The notes: generated by a model from the sequence alone, not told the origin. A stretch of 9,894 nt of DNA from Candidatus Hydrogenedentota bacterium (GCA_003695005.1 RFJE01000174.1:1-9894), one strand, 5' to 3'. Positions 1-7,752 are shown, counted from the first letter of the stretch. Translations and numbers: made by a program.

Positions 1-102
1 GAATTAGAAGTGGATGATTCAGATGCAGAAATGGATACGGAAATCCAAAAAATGGATACGCTAGAAGAAATTGAACAAAAATACGATGCAGATTTAGCTT
101 AA
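1..102 (+). CDS. rpsB: 30S ribosomal protein S2, C-terminal tail (partial, 5' end outside window)
   Basis: An open frame runs from base 1 to a TAA at 100-102, giving 33 residues that are strongly acidic (many Asp/Glu) and end in ADLA. No catalytic or fold motif remains, so the identity comes from context: rpsB lies immediately upstream of tsf in most bacteria, and the gap here is only 21 nt. Several bacterial S2 proteins carry a poorly conserved charged C-terminal extension, which this would be. S2 binds the 30S subunit between head and body and is needed for translation initiation. The assignment rests on synteny and would need the upstream sequence to confirm it. Confidence 0.62.
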   Translation, partial: ELEVDDSDAEMDTEIQKMDTLEEIEQKYDADLA

Positions 103-123
103 ACTTACGAAAAGGAAATAACA

Positions 124-705
124 ATGGATGCAGCAAAAATAAAACAATTACGAGATATGACATCGGCAGGCATGCTTGACTGTAAAAAAGCATTAGAAGA
201 AGCCGGTGGCGATTTAGAAAAAGCAGCGGAAATTCTACGAAAAAAAGGAATTGCAAAAGCGGTTAAGAAAATGGGGCGCGAAGCTGCCGAAGGTGGTATT
301 TTCGCATATATTCACCATAACAATAAATTAGGTGTGTTGCTTGAGTTAAACTGCGAAACCGACTTTGTTGCCCGTAATGAAAAGTTTCAAGAGCTTGGCA
401 AAAACATTGCTATGCATATTGCTGCTTCGAATCCGCAGTATATTAAAGCAGAAGATGTTCCGGAAGATGTCATTGAAAAGGAAAAAGCTTTACAAAGAGA
501 AAATTTAATTGCAGAAGGAAAACCAGAAGATAAGCTAGATAAAATTCTAGAAGGTAAAATTCGCAAGTTTCTTTCGGAAATTACGTTGCTCGGTCAGCCT
601 TATGTAAAAGAACCAAAAATGACGGTGGAAGATTTAATTAAAGAATCCATTACCACATTAGGAGAAAACATTTCAGTAAAACGATTTACCCGTTACGAAA
701 TTTAA
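124..705 (+). CDS. tsf: Elongation factor Ts (EF-Ts)
   Basis: This 193-aa protein is the nucleotide-exchange factor that releases GDP from EF-Tu in the cytoplasm. The N-terminal UBA-like domain is clear (residues about 3-40, with LRDMTSAGMLDCKKALEEA), followed by the core with the EF-Tu-contacting motif TDFVARN (T79-D80-F81-V82), the pair that inserts near the EF-Tu Mg/GDP site. The length matches the short EF-Ts class (about 195-200 aa, as in Thermus and several spirochaetes), not the roughly 280-aa E. coli type, which has a duplicated core. The ATG is preceded by AAAGGA at 111-116 with a 7-nt spacer. It sits between rpsB and pyrH; its TAA is one base before the pyrH ATG. Confidence 0.97.
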   Translation: MDAAKIKQLRDMTSAGMLDCKKALEEAGGDLEKAAEILRKKGIAKAVKKMGREAAEGGIFAYIHHNNKLGVLLELNCETDFVARNEKFQELGKNIAMHIAASNPQYIKAEDVPEDVIEKEKALQRENLIAEGKPEDKLDKILEGKIRKFLSEITLLGQPYVKEPKMTVEDLIKESITTLGENISVKRFTRYEI

Positions 706-706
706 A

Positions 707-1477
707 ATGGACGTTGACGATGTTGCTACTTCGAAAAAAATCCAATATCGTCGCGTCTTATTAAAGTTAAGCGGAGAAGTTCTTGCCGGTCCCCAAAAAT
801 ACGGCATTCATGTTGATACGTTACACAATTTAGCTTCAGAAATTGCAGCAGTCCACGCCGAAGGTGTTGAGCTTGCGATTGTCATTGGGGGAGGTAACAT
901 TTATCGAGGTATGAGTGCCGCGGGCGAAGGCATGGATAGAGTTACAGCCGATTATATGGGCATGCTAGCCACGATTATAAATGGCTTGGCTTTGCAAAAT
1001 GCATTGGAGCAGCGCGATATTATTACACGTGTACAAACAGCATTAGAAGTACGTTCGGTGGCAGAGCCCTTTATTCGGAGAAAAGCCATGCGCCATTTAG
1101 AAAAAAATCGGATTGTTATTCTTGCAGGCGGTACGGGAAATCCTTATTTTACCACAGATACCACAGCAGCACTACGTGCTATTGAATTAAGTTGTGATAT
1201 TATTTTTAAAGCTACTAAAGTTAATGGCATTTATGATGATGACCCAAATCGCAATGCAAATGCAAGAAAGTATTCGTATGTTTCGTTTGACCATGCTTTA
1301 CAAAATCACTTGAAAATAATGGACTCTACGGCGTTTTCTCTATGTATGGACAATAAAATGCCAATTTTAGTTTTTAACGTCGCAGAGAAAAATGTTTTAA
1401 CTCGCGCTGTCTATGGTGAGAGCGTAGGGACATTAGTAAATTCTGGCAAAGGAGCTCAATACGATGGAAGCGAATGA
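707..1477 (+). CDS. pyrH: Uridylate kinase (UMP kinase)
   Basis: PyrH phosphorylates UMP to UDP with ATP in pyrimidine nucleotide synthesis and belongs to the amino-acid-kinase fold, normally as a hexamer. Visible motifs in order are KLSGE (20-24), the glycine-rich IGGGNIYRG (60-68), DYMGMLAT (82-89), GGTGNPYFTTDTTA (141-154, UMP/phosphate binding) and KATKVNGIYDDDP (168-180, ATP region). At 256 aa it is slightly longer than the usual 235-245, from about 15 N-terminal residues before the first strand and a short C-terminal tail. The ATG lies one base after the tsf stop with no obvious Shine-Dalgarno, so translation is probably coupled to tsf. Its 3' end overlaps frr by 14 nt. Confidence 0.97.
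   Translation: MDVDDVATSKKIQYRRVLLKLSGEVLAGPQKYGIHVDTLHNLASEIAAVHAEGVELAIVIGGGNIYRGMSAAGEGMDRVTADYMGMLATIINGLALQNALEQRDIITRVQTALEVRSVAEPFIRRKAMRHLEKNRIVILAGGTGNPYFTTDTTAALRAIELSCDIIFKATKVNGIYDDDPNRNANARKYSYVSFDHALQNHLKIMDSTAFSLCMDNKMPILVFNVAEKNVLTRAVYGESVGTLVNSGKGAQYDGSE
1448..1454 (+). promoter_or_regulatory. Ribosome binding site of frr, inside pyrH
   Basis: AAAGGAG lies 9 nt before the ATG at 1464, within the last codons of pyrH. It fixes the frr start and shows that frr can be initiated independently despite the 14-nt overlap. Confidence 0.75.
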
Positions 1478-2033
1478 AAAAGTTCAAGAAATTCTTTCGG
1501 ATGCGAAAAAAAGAATGGAAAAATCCGTAGAAGATTTAGCGCATGCACTTTCACAAATTCGATCTGGTCGTGCTACGCCGGCTCTTGTGGAAGATATTCG
1601 TGTTGAGGTCTATGGACAAACGATGCCTTTAAATCAGGTTGCTACTATTAATGTGCCTGAAGCCCGCTTGATTACCATTGATGTATGGGATAAATCGAAT
1701 TTGCAAAGCGTAGAAAAAGCCATCCAAAAATCGGGGCGCGACTTAAATCCACAAAATGATGGCACAATCATCCGCATACAAATGCCGGAGCTTACCGAGG
1801 AGCGACGAAAAGAGCTTGTAAAAGTAGCCAAGCAAAAAGTAGAAGACCACAAAGTGGCCATACGCAATATCCGAAGGGATGCAAATGATAAGTTAAAAAA
1901 ATTAAAAAACGAAGGCATGTCCGAAGATGATTTACATCACTATACTGATGAAGTCCAAAAGCTTACAGATACTTATGTAGGTAAAATGGATGCTATGTTT
2001 AAACGAAAAGAAGAAGAAATTCTTACCATTTAA
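1464..2033 (+). CDS. frr: Ribosome recycling factor (RRF)
   Basis: RRF works with EF-G to split the post-termination ribosome. The 189 aa match the usual length of about 185. The three-helix-bundle domain I is formed by residues about 1-30 and 106-189, with the small beta domain II between. Signature stretches include the SQIRSGRATPALVEDI region (30-45), TINVPEARLITI (61-72) and RNIRRDAN (134-141), which holds the conserved Arg cluster that contacts 23S rRNA. The start is supported by AAAGGAG at 1448-1454. The stop overlaps the uppS ATG by one base (TAATG), as expected of a coupled operon. Confidence 0.97.
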   Translation: MEANEKVQEILSDAKKRMEKSVEDLAHALSQIRSGRATPALVEDIRVEVYGQTMPLNQVATINVPEARLITIDVWDKSNLQSVEKAIQKSGRDLNPQNDGTIIRIQMPELTEERRKELVKVAKQKVEDHKVAIRNIRRDANDKLKKLKNEGMSEDDLHHYTDEVQKLTDTYVGKMDAMFKRKEEEILTI

Positions 2034-2788
2034 TGGCCTTAACAGAACAAGGCCAAATTCCAAAACATGTTGCCGTCATCATGGACGGTAATGGTCGATG
2101 GGCTAAAAAAAGAAACTTACCAAGAAGTGAAGGTCATAAGCAAGGGGCACTTGTTTTAGAATCTCTTTTTGAAGAATGTATTCGGCAAAACATAAAAGTT
2201 GTTTCTCTATATGCCTTTTCTACAGAAAATTGGAAAAGGCCAAAAAGCGAAATTAAAACTTTGTTTTCTCTTCTTGATACCTTTATTACAGAAAAACTCG
2301 ATACCATGGTAAAGCTAGGAGTAAAACTTTTTATATCAGGAGATATTTCTAAACTGCCAAAACGTAGTCAAAAAAAAATTGAAACAGCCCTTGCAAAAAC
2401 CAAAAAAGGAAAAAAGCTAATTGCTAATTTTTGTATTAATTATGGATCTCGAGATGAAATTAAAAGAGCCGCTTTGCTAATATTGCAATCTCGCTTACAG
2501 AAAATAAAATCACTGTCTGAATTAGAAAAAGTACAAAAAAGGAAAATTAGCGAAAAAGAATTTTCAGCAAAACTCTATACAAAAACCTTACCGGACGTGG
2601 ATTTACTGATTCGAACGGCAGGAGAAAAAAGACTTTCTAACTTTATGTTATACCAAGCAGCATATGCGGAGCTTTATTTTACAGAAACCCTTTGGCCGGA
2701 TTTTAATAAAAAAGAATTACAGGCAGCGATTCGGTTTTACCAATCTCGAGTTCGAAAGTTTGGAGGTTTGCCCGATAGCGAACAGTAA
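2033..2788 (+). CDS. uppS: Isoprenyl transferase (undecaprenyl diphosphate synthase)
   Basis: This cis-prenyltransferase adds IPP units to FPP to make the C55 lipid carrier for peptidoglycan and surface polysaccharides. Family motifs are present in order: HVAVIMDGNGRWA (12-24) with catalytic Asp18, a basic GHKQGA helix (35-39 region), LYAFSTENWKRP (59-70), NFCINYGSRDEI (132-143), and DLLIRTAGEKRLSNFMLYQ (190-208), where R194, R200 and S202 form the IPP-binding site. The usual RTSGE reads RTAGE here, a mild change. Length 251 aa is normal. It overlaps frr by 1 nt and ends 13 nt before cdsA. With dxr two genes on, isoprenoid supply and carrier synthesis share one operon. Confidence 0.96.
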   Translation: MALTEQGQIPKHVAVIMDGNGRWAKKRNLPRSEGHKQGALVLESLFEECIRQNIKVVSLYAFSTENWKRPKSEIKTLFSLLDTFITEKLDTMVKLGVKLFISGDISKLPKRSQKKIETALAKTKKGKKLIANFCINYGSRDEIKRAALLILQSRLQKIKSLSELEKVQKRKISEKEFSAKLYTKTLPDVDLLIRTAGEKRLSNFMLYQAAYAELYFTETLWPDFNKKELQAAIRFYQSRVRKFGGLPDSEQ

Positions 2789-2792
2789 AATT

Positions 2793-2797
2793 GGAGG
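2793..2797 (+). promoter_or_regulatory. Ribosome binding site of cdsA
   Basis: GGAGG sits 4 nt before the ATG at 2802, in the short gap after the uppS stop. The frame stays open upstream to an ATG at 2664 inside uppS. This site, and the normal CdsA N-terminus beginning SETQKR, decide for 2802. Confidence 0.8.
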
Positions 2798-2801
2798 AAT
2801 C

Positions 2802-3719
2802 ATGAGCGAAACACAAAAAAGAATCATTAGTGGATTTTCTTTGGCAGGTATTTTTATTGCAAGCTTTAATATCGATTGGTATTACAACATTTTACTTTTT
2901 CTATTTACTTTTTTCCTTGGGATGTTTACTCTCGATGAATTTTATAATCTTACTGCTCTTTCCGAAAAAAGAAGACCGCATAAAAAAACAGGGATGGCAG
3001 CAGGTGCTCTAGCACTTTTCCTTTTATATGCATATAGCTTGCATTTACAAGCAAAATCGAATCCTAACTTTAAAGCAAGTGATTCTTTTATTCAATTTTT
3101 GGTTTCGGTGGACTTAAGCTTCCATTTAAGCATTGGCCTTTTATTGTTTCTTTTGCTGTTGCTACTTCTGTGGCAGCTAATTCGCGGAGAGTTCGAAGGT
3201 ACTATTTATTCCATAGGATCAACCTTGTTTGGGATTTTATATGTTCCTGTAACGTTTGGCCATATTTTTTTACTAAACTCACTGCCACATGGAAACTTTT
3301 TAATTTGGCTTGTTGCGTGGTCTACTGCCATGAGCGATACCATGGCATACTTTTCGGGAATTGCTTTTGGAAAAACAAAAGTTGGTATTAAAGCGAGTCC
3401 TAATAAAACTTATGAAGGTTATATTGGCGGATTTTTAGGTCAGTTATTTATGACACATTTATTTTACCAAATAGCAAAAGCGTATTTTGATACCCCGCAA
3501 ATTGGTATTTTAGAACTTAGTTTATTTTCATTCTTTATTTACATAGTCGGTGTGATTGGGGACTTATCTGAAAGCGCCTTAAAACGGGATGTGGGCGTAA
3601 AAGATTCCGGAAACAAAATTCCTGGTCACGGAGGTTTTTTAGATTTAGCGGATGCTCTAATGTTAACAATCCCCGTATCATACTACTTTATGTATATATC
3701 TTTGTATGTAAAAAGTTAG
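2802..3719 (+). CDS. cdsA: Phosphatidate cytidylyltransferase (CDP-diacylglycerol synthase)
   Basis: CdsA makes CDP-diacylglycerol from phosphatidic acid and CTP in the inner membrane, the branch point of phospholipid synthesis. The 305-aa protein is very hydrophobic with several membrane segments, including a Leu-rich helix at about 111-127. Family motifs are SDTMAYFSG (178-186), SPNKTYEG (199-206) and the C-terminal CDS signature at 254-284 with KRDVGVKD (261-268) and PGHGGFLD (274-281). The signature normally continues D-R-x-D; here it reads D281-L282-A283-D284, so the conserved Arg is replaced by Leu. All the acidic and His residues remain, so activity is likely. The start is set by GGAGG at 2793-2797. 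It is followed by dxr after 3 nt. Confidence 0.94.
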   Translation: MSETQKRIISGFSLAGIFIASFNIDWYYNILLFLFTFFLGMFTLDEFYNLTALSEKRRPHKKTGMAAGALALFLLYAYSLHLQAKSNPNFKASDSFIQFLVSVDLSFHLSIGLLLFLLLLLLLWQLIRGEFEGTIYSIGSTLFGILYVPVTFGHIFLLNSLPHGNFLIWLVAWSTAMSDTMAYFSGIAFGKTKVGIKASPNKTYEGYIGGFLGQLFMTHLFYQIAKAYFDTPQIGILELSLFSFFIYIVGVIGDLSESALKRDVGVKDSGNKIPGHGGFLDLADALMLTIPVSYYFMYISLYVKS

Positions 3720-3722
3720 CGT

Positions 3723-4862
3723 ATGAAAAAACTTATTCTGCTCGGAGCTACGGGTTCCATTGGTGATTCCGTTTGCTCGGTTATACGCCAATATCCGGAA
3801 TGTGCTCGCCTTGTGGCTTTTAGCTATCACAATAATTTTTTACAAGCTAGAAAAATTGCCAAAGAATTTTCCGTGAATACAGTTTGCTGTACGAAAACAA
3901 ATATATCGCAAGAAGAAAAAGATTACTGGAATTCACAAAAGGTAAAACTCGTAAGAAATTTAGAGGAACTTTTAGAAGAAGACCATGATGCTGTTTTATC
4001 GGCCGTTGTCGGTGCGGTTGGTCTAAAGCCTGCTCTAGCAACCGTATCATCCGGAAAAGACTTAATGCTTGCCAATAAAGAAGCGCTTGTAGTAGCTGGG
4101 CACTTACTGACAAAAATAGCAAATGACAACGGTGCAAAAATCCTTCCTGTGGATTCGGAGCACAATAGCTTATTTCGCTTACTCTCGAATACTACCGATG
4201 TAGAGGAGCTTATTTTAACAGCATCGGGGGGACCCTTTCGAGAAAAATCTCTTGCAGAAATAAAACAAGCTACGAAAAAAGAAGTGCTGAATCATCCGAC
4301 ATGGGAAATGGGGGCTAAAATTACAGTGGATTCTGCTGGTATGATAAATAAAGCATTAGAAGTGATGGAAGCACACTACTTGTTTGGCTTTCCTTATGAA
4401 AAAATTAGTGCAGTCATTCATCCACAAAGTTATGTACATGCTTTCATTCGTCACAAGGATTCCAGTTATAGTATGCATGCAGCAGAAGCCGACATGAGGA
4501 TACCAATTGCTTATTGCTTATTTTATCCCGAAAGTCCCCCTGCTATTTTACCAGTAAAACCTGCGAATGAAATTCCAACGCTAACTTTTGAGGCAATTCC
4601 TAAAGAAAAATATCCTGGCTTTTATTTAGGGGTAGACGCAGGGAAAATGGGGAAAGCCATGCCAGCTGTGTTTAATGCAGCCAATGAAGTCGCTGCCAAT
4701 GCATTCTTGCAAGATAAAATAAGCTTTTACCAAATTCCTATCATCATTGAAAAAACAATGGAAAAAACAAAAAACCAATGGAAAGCAGAATCCATAGAAG
4801 AAATTATACAAGCCGACACCGTCGCTAGAGAATATGCAAATGCTATTCTTCAGGAAATGTAA
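3723..4862 (+). CDS. dxr: 1-deoxy-D-xylulose 5-phosphate reductoisomerase
   Basis: DXR converts DXP to MEP with NADPH and a divalent metal, the first committed step of the non-mevalonate isoprenoid pathway. It has the NADPH-binding GATGSIG (8-14), ANKEALVVAG (117-126), metal ligands D144 and E146 in PVDSEHNS and E213 in NKALEVMEA, plus substrate-binding S168 (TASGGPFR), H191 and W194 (HPTWEMG), N209 and K210. Length 379 aa is slightly short of the usual 385-400 but complete. The mobile-loop and metal-site residues are all intact, so the enzyme should be functional and of the fosmidomycin-target class. It starts 3 nt after cdsA and overlaps proB by 1 nt. Confidence 0.97.
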   Translation: MKKLILLGATGSIGDSVCSVIRQYPECARLVAFSYHNNFLQARKIAKEFSVNTVCCTKTNISQEEKDYWNSQKVKLVRNLEELLEEDHDAVLSAVVGAVGLKPALATVSSGKDLMLANKEALVVAGHLLTKIANDNGAKILPVDSEHNSLFRLLSNTTDVEELILTASGGPFREKSLAEIKQATKKEVLNHPTWEMGAKITVDSAGMINKALEVMEAHYLFGFPYEKISAVIHPQSYVHAFIRHKDSSYSMHAAEADMRIPIAYCLFYPESPPAILPVKPANEIPTLTFEAIPKEKYPGFYLGVDAGKMGKAMPAVFNAANEVAANAFLQDKISFYQIPIIIEKTMEKTKNQWKAESIEEIIQADTVAREYANAILQEM

Positions 4863-5971
4863 TGGAAGCCTTTAACGAACAAGAAGCAAAAATGTGGTTT
4901 CGAAAATCCGACCGCATTATAATTAAAATAGGTACGAATGTACTTACGCCACATACGACCAAATATAATCCTACTTACTTCGAAAAATTAGCCGCATCGA
5001 TTTCTTTTTTGCAGCAGCAAAAAAAGAAAGTGATTCTAGTATCATCCGGTGCTGTGGGACTTGGCTTAAAAAGTTTATCGGATACCCTGCTTAAAAAAGT
5101 TCATAAACAAAATTTAGCGCATCGTCAAGCATTAGCTTCGCTAGGCCAAAATAAACTCATGAGCCTTTATAGTGATGCGTTTGAAAAGCAAGGCTTATTT
5201 GTCGCACAAGTACTAGTAAGTCGAAAAGACTTTTTAAACCGAGACCACTATCACAATTTAAAAAATGTACTGGAAACCCTTTTAAGTTGGAATGTTGTCC
5301 CTATCATCAATGAAAATGATGCAGTTTCTACAGAAGAGCTTCGACTCGGAGATAATGATACATTGTCTGCTCATATTACGGCCATGCATTGGTCAAGCTT
5401 TTTAATAATGCTTACAAGTATTGACGGATTTTATTTAAACAAGAAACGCCTTTTAGTAGTGCGCACGATTCAAGAAAAAATAGAAAAAGCCGCTCGAGGA
5501 CCAGAGGCCGGTGGAATTGGTGGAATGAAAACAAAAATAAAAGCCGCTAAAAAACTTTTGCAAAGTGCACAAGCCATGGTGATTGCATCCGGAGAAAACC
5601 CCGATATTTTATACGACATTGCCGAAGGAAAAGCCGTAGGGACGTACTTTCTGCCAAAATCAGACAAGGGAGAGTTAACAGCAAAACAAAGATGGATTTT
5701 ACACAATCGCCATACCGAGGGGGCAGTTCTTATTGATAAAGGAGCAGAAAAAGCAATTTTAGAAAAGCGAGCTTCCCTTCTACCCGTAGGCGTTAAACAA
5801 GTTATTCAACCCTTTGAAAAAAACGCCATCATTAATGTCTTAAACCAAGATCAAAAAAAAGTTGCACGTGGTTTAACAAAAATTTCTTCTGCCGCCCTCG
5901 AAAAAAAAATGAACCAAAAGAAAAAATCCAACATTGAACTGATTCACAGAGACGACCTAGTACTTTTATGA
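4862..5971 (+). CDS. proB: Glutamate 5-kinase with PUA domain
   Basis: ProB phosphorylates glutamate to gamma-glutamyl phosphate, the first and normally proline-inhibited step of proline synthesis. The amino-acid-kinase domain (about 17-260) shows KIGTN (22-26), VSSGAVGLG (60-68), VVPIINENDAV (145-155), GDNDTLSA (163-170) and GGIGGMKTK (217-225). A PUA domain follows (about 275-355) with AVLIDKGAEKAI, SLLPVGV and VARGLTKISS. At 369 aa it matches the E. coli enzyme. The residues before the first strand (about 1-16) are a modest extension. The gene is coupled to dxr (1-nt overlap) and truA (4-nt ATGA overlap). Its pathway partner proA is not in the window, which is unusual, since proB and proA are often adjacent. 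Confidence 0.95.
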   Translation: MEAFNEQEAKMWFRKSDRIIIKIGTNVLTPHTTKYNPTYFEKLAASISFLQQQKKKVILVSSGAVGLGLKSLSDTLLKKVHKQNLAHRQALASLGQNKLMSLYSDAFEKQGLFVAQVLVSRKDFLNRDHYHNLKNVLETLLSWNVVPIINENDAVSTEELRLGDNDTLSAHITAMHWSSFLIMLTSIDGFYLNKKRLLVVRTIQEKIEKAARGPEAGGIGGMKTKIKAAKKLLQSAQAMVIASGENPDILYDIAEGKAVGTYFLPKSDKGELTAKQRWILHNRHTEGAVLIDKGAEKAILEKRASLLPVGVKQVIQPFEKNAIINVLNQDQKKVARGLTKISSAALEKKMNQKKKSNIELIHRDDLVLL

Positions 5972-6744
5972 AGCGCTATGCCTTTACCATTCAATATGAT
6001 GGCAGCGACTACCATGGGATGCAACTGCAAAATGATTTTGTAACTATACAAGGAGAAATCGAAAAAGCCCTGTTTACTATTTTGCGGCAAAACATCCGCA
6101 TTCACTATGCAGGGCGTACGGATACCGGAGTGCATGCTATAGGTCAGGTTATCCACTTTGATATTGATCGTGAGCTTGAACTACGGCGCTTTTTATACAG
6201 CATGAATTCGGTTTTGCCTTTTACCATTTCTTTTGTCCATGGACAGGAAGTATCACCCGATTTTCATGCGCGTTTTTCTTGTTTAGCTCGAGAGTATATT
6301 TATCGGATTTCGAATACGCCATATCGTACGGCATTTTCTTACAAACGAAGTGTTTGGATTCGCTTTCCCCTCAACATCGAAGCCATGCAGGAAGCCGCGT
6401 CGTATTTAATTGGCGAGCATGATTTTGCATCTTTTACAAAAGAAATATATGTAAAAAAAGGAGAAAAAACCATTCGACGGTTAGACGCCATTCATATTAC
6501 GAAAAAAGGGGCGGAACTGTATTTCCACTTTGTCGGCAGCGGCTTTTTACACAATATGATTCGCATTATCATGGGAACATTAGTTCATGTTGGTAAGCAA
6601 GAATTACCACCGGTTGCACTCAAACAAATTTTAGAAAAAAAAAGACGTGTGGAAGCAGGGAAAACATTACCACCTTATGGCCTGTACTTTTATCGAGCAC
6701 ACTACGAGGAGTATAAAACACCGGAGTATTTATTAGAGATATAA
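5968..6744 (+). CDS. truA: tRNA pseudouridine(38-40) synthase TruA
   Basis: TruA isomerises uridines 38-40 in the anticodon stem-loop of many tRNAs. The 258 aa match the family (250-270). The catalytic motif GRTDTGVHA (49-57) carries Asp52. Other family landmarks are the N-terminal IQYDGSDYHG (8-17), FHARF (99-103), REYIYRI (108-114) with the conserved Tyr110, EHDFASF (150-156), SGFLHNMIR (191-199) and the C-terminal PPYGLYF (235-241). The ATG overlaps the proB stop (ATGA). This is the last gene of the packed operon: a 45-nt gap follows before the next start. Confidence 0.97.
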   Translation: MKRYAFTIQYDGSDYHGMQLQNDFVTIQGEIEKALFTILRQNIRIHYAGRTDTGVHAIGQVIHFDIDRELELRRFLYSMNSVLPFTISFVHGQEVSPDFHARFSCLAREYIYRISNTPYRTAFSYKRSVWIRFPLNIEAMQEAASYLIGEHDFASFTKEIYVKKGEKTIRRLDAIHITKKGAELYFHFVGSGFLHNMIRIIMGTLVHVGKQELPPVALKQILEKKRRVEAGKTLPPYGLYFYRAHYEEYKTPEYLLEI

Positions 6745-6745
6745 T
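6740..6745 (+). promoter_or_regulatory. Possible -10 element for the downstream exported-protein gene
   Basis: TATAAT, a perfect -10 consensus, overlaps the truA stop about 45 nt before the GTG at 6790. No good -35 hexamer lies at 16-18 nt spacing (the best windows read AACACC or AAACAC), and there is no TGn extension. In AT-rich DNA such hexamers arise by chance, so this is only a candidate promoter. Confidence 0.25.
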
Positions 6746-6789
6746 AGAATTTCCTTTACTTCTTGTAAAATAATAAAGTTTATGAGAAG

Positions 6790-7716
6790 GTGCGAACTTT
6801 AAAGAATTTTGTATGTATTGTTTCTTTTCTATTTTCGTTTTCTATTTATTCTACTAGCCTAAATGAACTCATTACGGTTTGGATTGAGGAGCCGAATTTA
6901 GCAGGTATCGAAGTTACACAAAAGCTATATTTCGTGCCAAATGGTGAATTAGCTTTACTTCGAGAACAAAACTTATTTTTATCTTTAGGGGAAAGCGTAG
7001 AGCTAGGAATCCATATCCCTTGGACCAATTATATTGTGTCACAAGTTAAAAGTTCATCCGAGGTTGGTGATGTAGCCATTAGTTTAAACTTTAAAACAGA
7101 TTGGTTTAAAGAGTTCCTACTAACCAATTACTATGTAGAGTACAATACGGGGAGTGGCCCTGAATTTGACAACTTAAACAATCATCCCATGCTAGCATAT
7201 GGCTATCCCGAGTGGAGAACAGGACTGATTTTTTTTAAGAAGACAAAATATTTTTCCTGGCATTTTAATTTATTTTATGTATTTCGAGGACGCAGTGATG
7301 ACGGGGGTCGAGAATTCTCTTTGCTTGAAGGATTTTATTTAAATCCGTTTGATAAAGAAACATACAAACGAGGTTTTGGCTTTGCTGCGAAACATCCCGA
7401 TGCCTTTTTTTACTATAAAAAATTATTAAATGATAACATGGAATATAGGCTGGCTATCAATAGTGAGTTATTTTACCCTTTTGTTCCTTTTTTAGAACTT
7501 ACCTTTAGTCATGATTTTCGTAGAGGTGAATTTTCTAATGTTTACCCTCGAAAAGGACCTGGATCGGGTTATTTTAGGTCACAAATTTCGTTTGGAACAA
7601 AGTACTTTTTTCCTGGTGAACACTTTTCTCTTAAAGCTGCTGCCATTTTCCCTCTCGGTGCCATTTCCAATTTATACATTACTGGCTTTAGTGTAGGAGC
7701 AAGAGTGGATTTTTAA
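6790..7716 (+). CDS. Exported protein of unknown function, probable outer-membrane beta-barrel
   Basis: I do not recognise the family. The 308-aa product starts with a basic n-region (R2, K5), a hydrophobic core (about 7-20) and a likely Sec signal-peptide cleavage near residues 20-24. The rest alternates polar and aromatic/hydrophobic residues in short strands, is rich in Phe and Tyr, and ends in a strand closing with VDF. A C-terminal Phe is the usual signal for insertion into the outer membrane by the BAM machinery. GTG is the only plausible start: the frame has a TAA at 6766-6768 and no ATG between. The Shine-Dalgarno is poor (GAGAAG directly abuts the GTG). The gene lies outside the tight operon and precedes a repeat element. 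A porin-like or lipid-handling role is conceivable, but no motif supports one. Confidence 0.75.
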   Translation: MRTLKNFVCIVSFLFSFSIYSTSLNELITVWIEEPNLAGIEVTQKLYFVPNGELALLREQNLFLSLGESVELGIHIPWTNYIVSQVKSSSEVGDVAISLNFKTDWFKEFLLTNYYVEYNTGSGPEFDNLNNHPMLAYGYPEWRTGLIFFKKTKYFSWHFNLFYVFRGRSDDGGREFSLLEGFYLNPFDKETYKRGFGFAAKHPDAFFYYKKLLNDNMEYRLAINSELFYPFVPFLELTFSHDFRRGEFSNVYPRKGPGSGYFRSQISFGTKYFFPGEHFSLKAAAIFPLGAISNLYITGFSVGARVDF

Positions 7717-7752
7717 ATTTATGCTGGCTGAACACCATTAACTCTCGAATAG

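Noticed and set aside
1634..1918. Minus-strand open frame opposite frr (94 codons).
   Set aside because: It is a shadow of the well-supported frr gene, Ser/Phe-rich as expected for the antisense of Lys/Glu-rich coding DNA.
2664..2801. Upstream in-frame extension of cdsA to the ATG at 2664 (46 extra residues).
   Set aside because: It lies wholly inside uppS, has no ribosome binding site, and encodes a charged non-CdsA sequence. GGAGG at 2793-2797 marks 2802 as the start.
6782..6802. ATG at 6782 as start of the exported-protein gene.
   Set aside because: It is in another frame and meets a TAA after six codons. The signal peptide is only read from the GTG at 6790.
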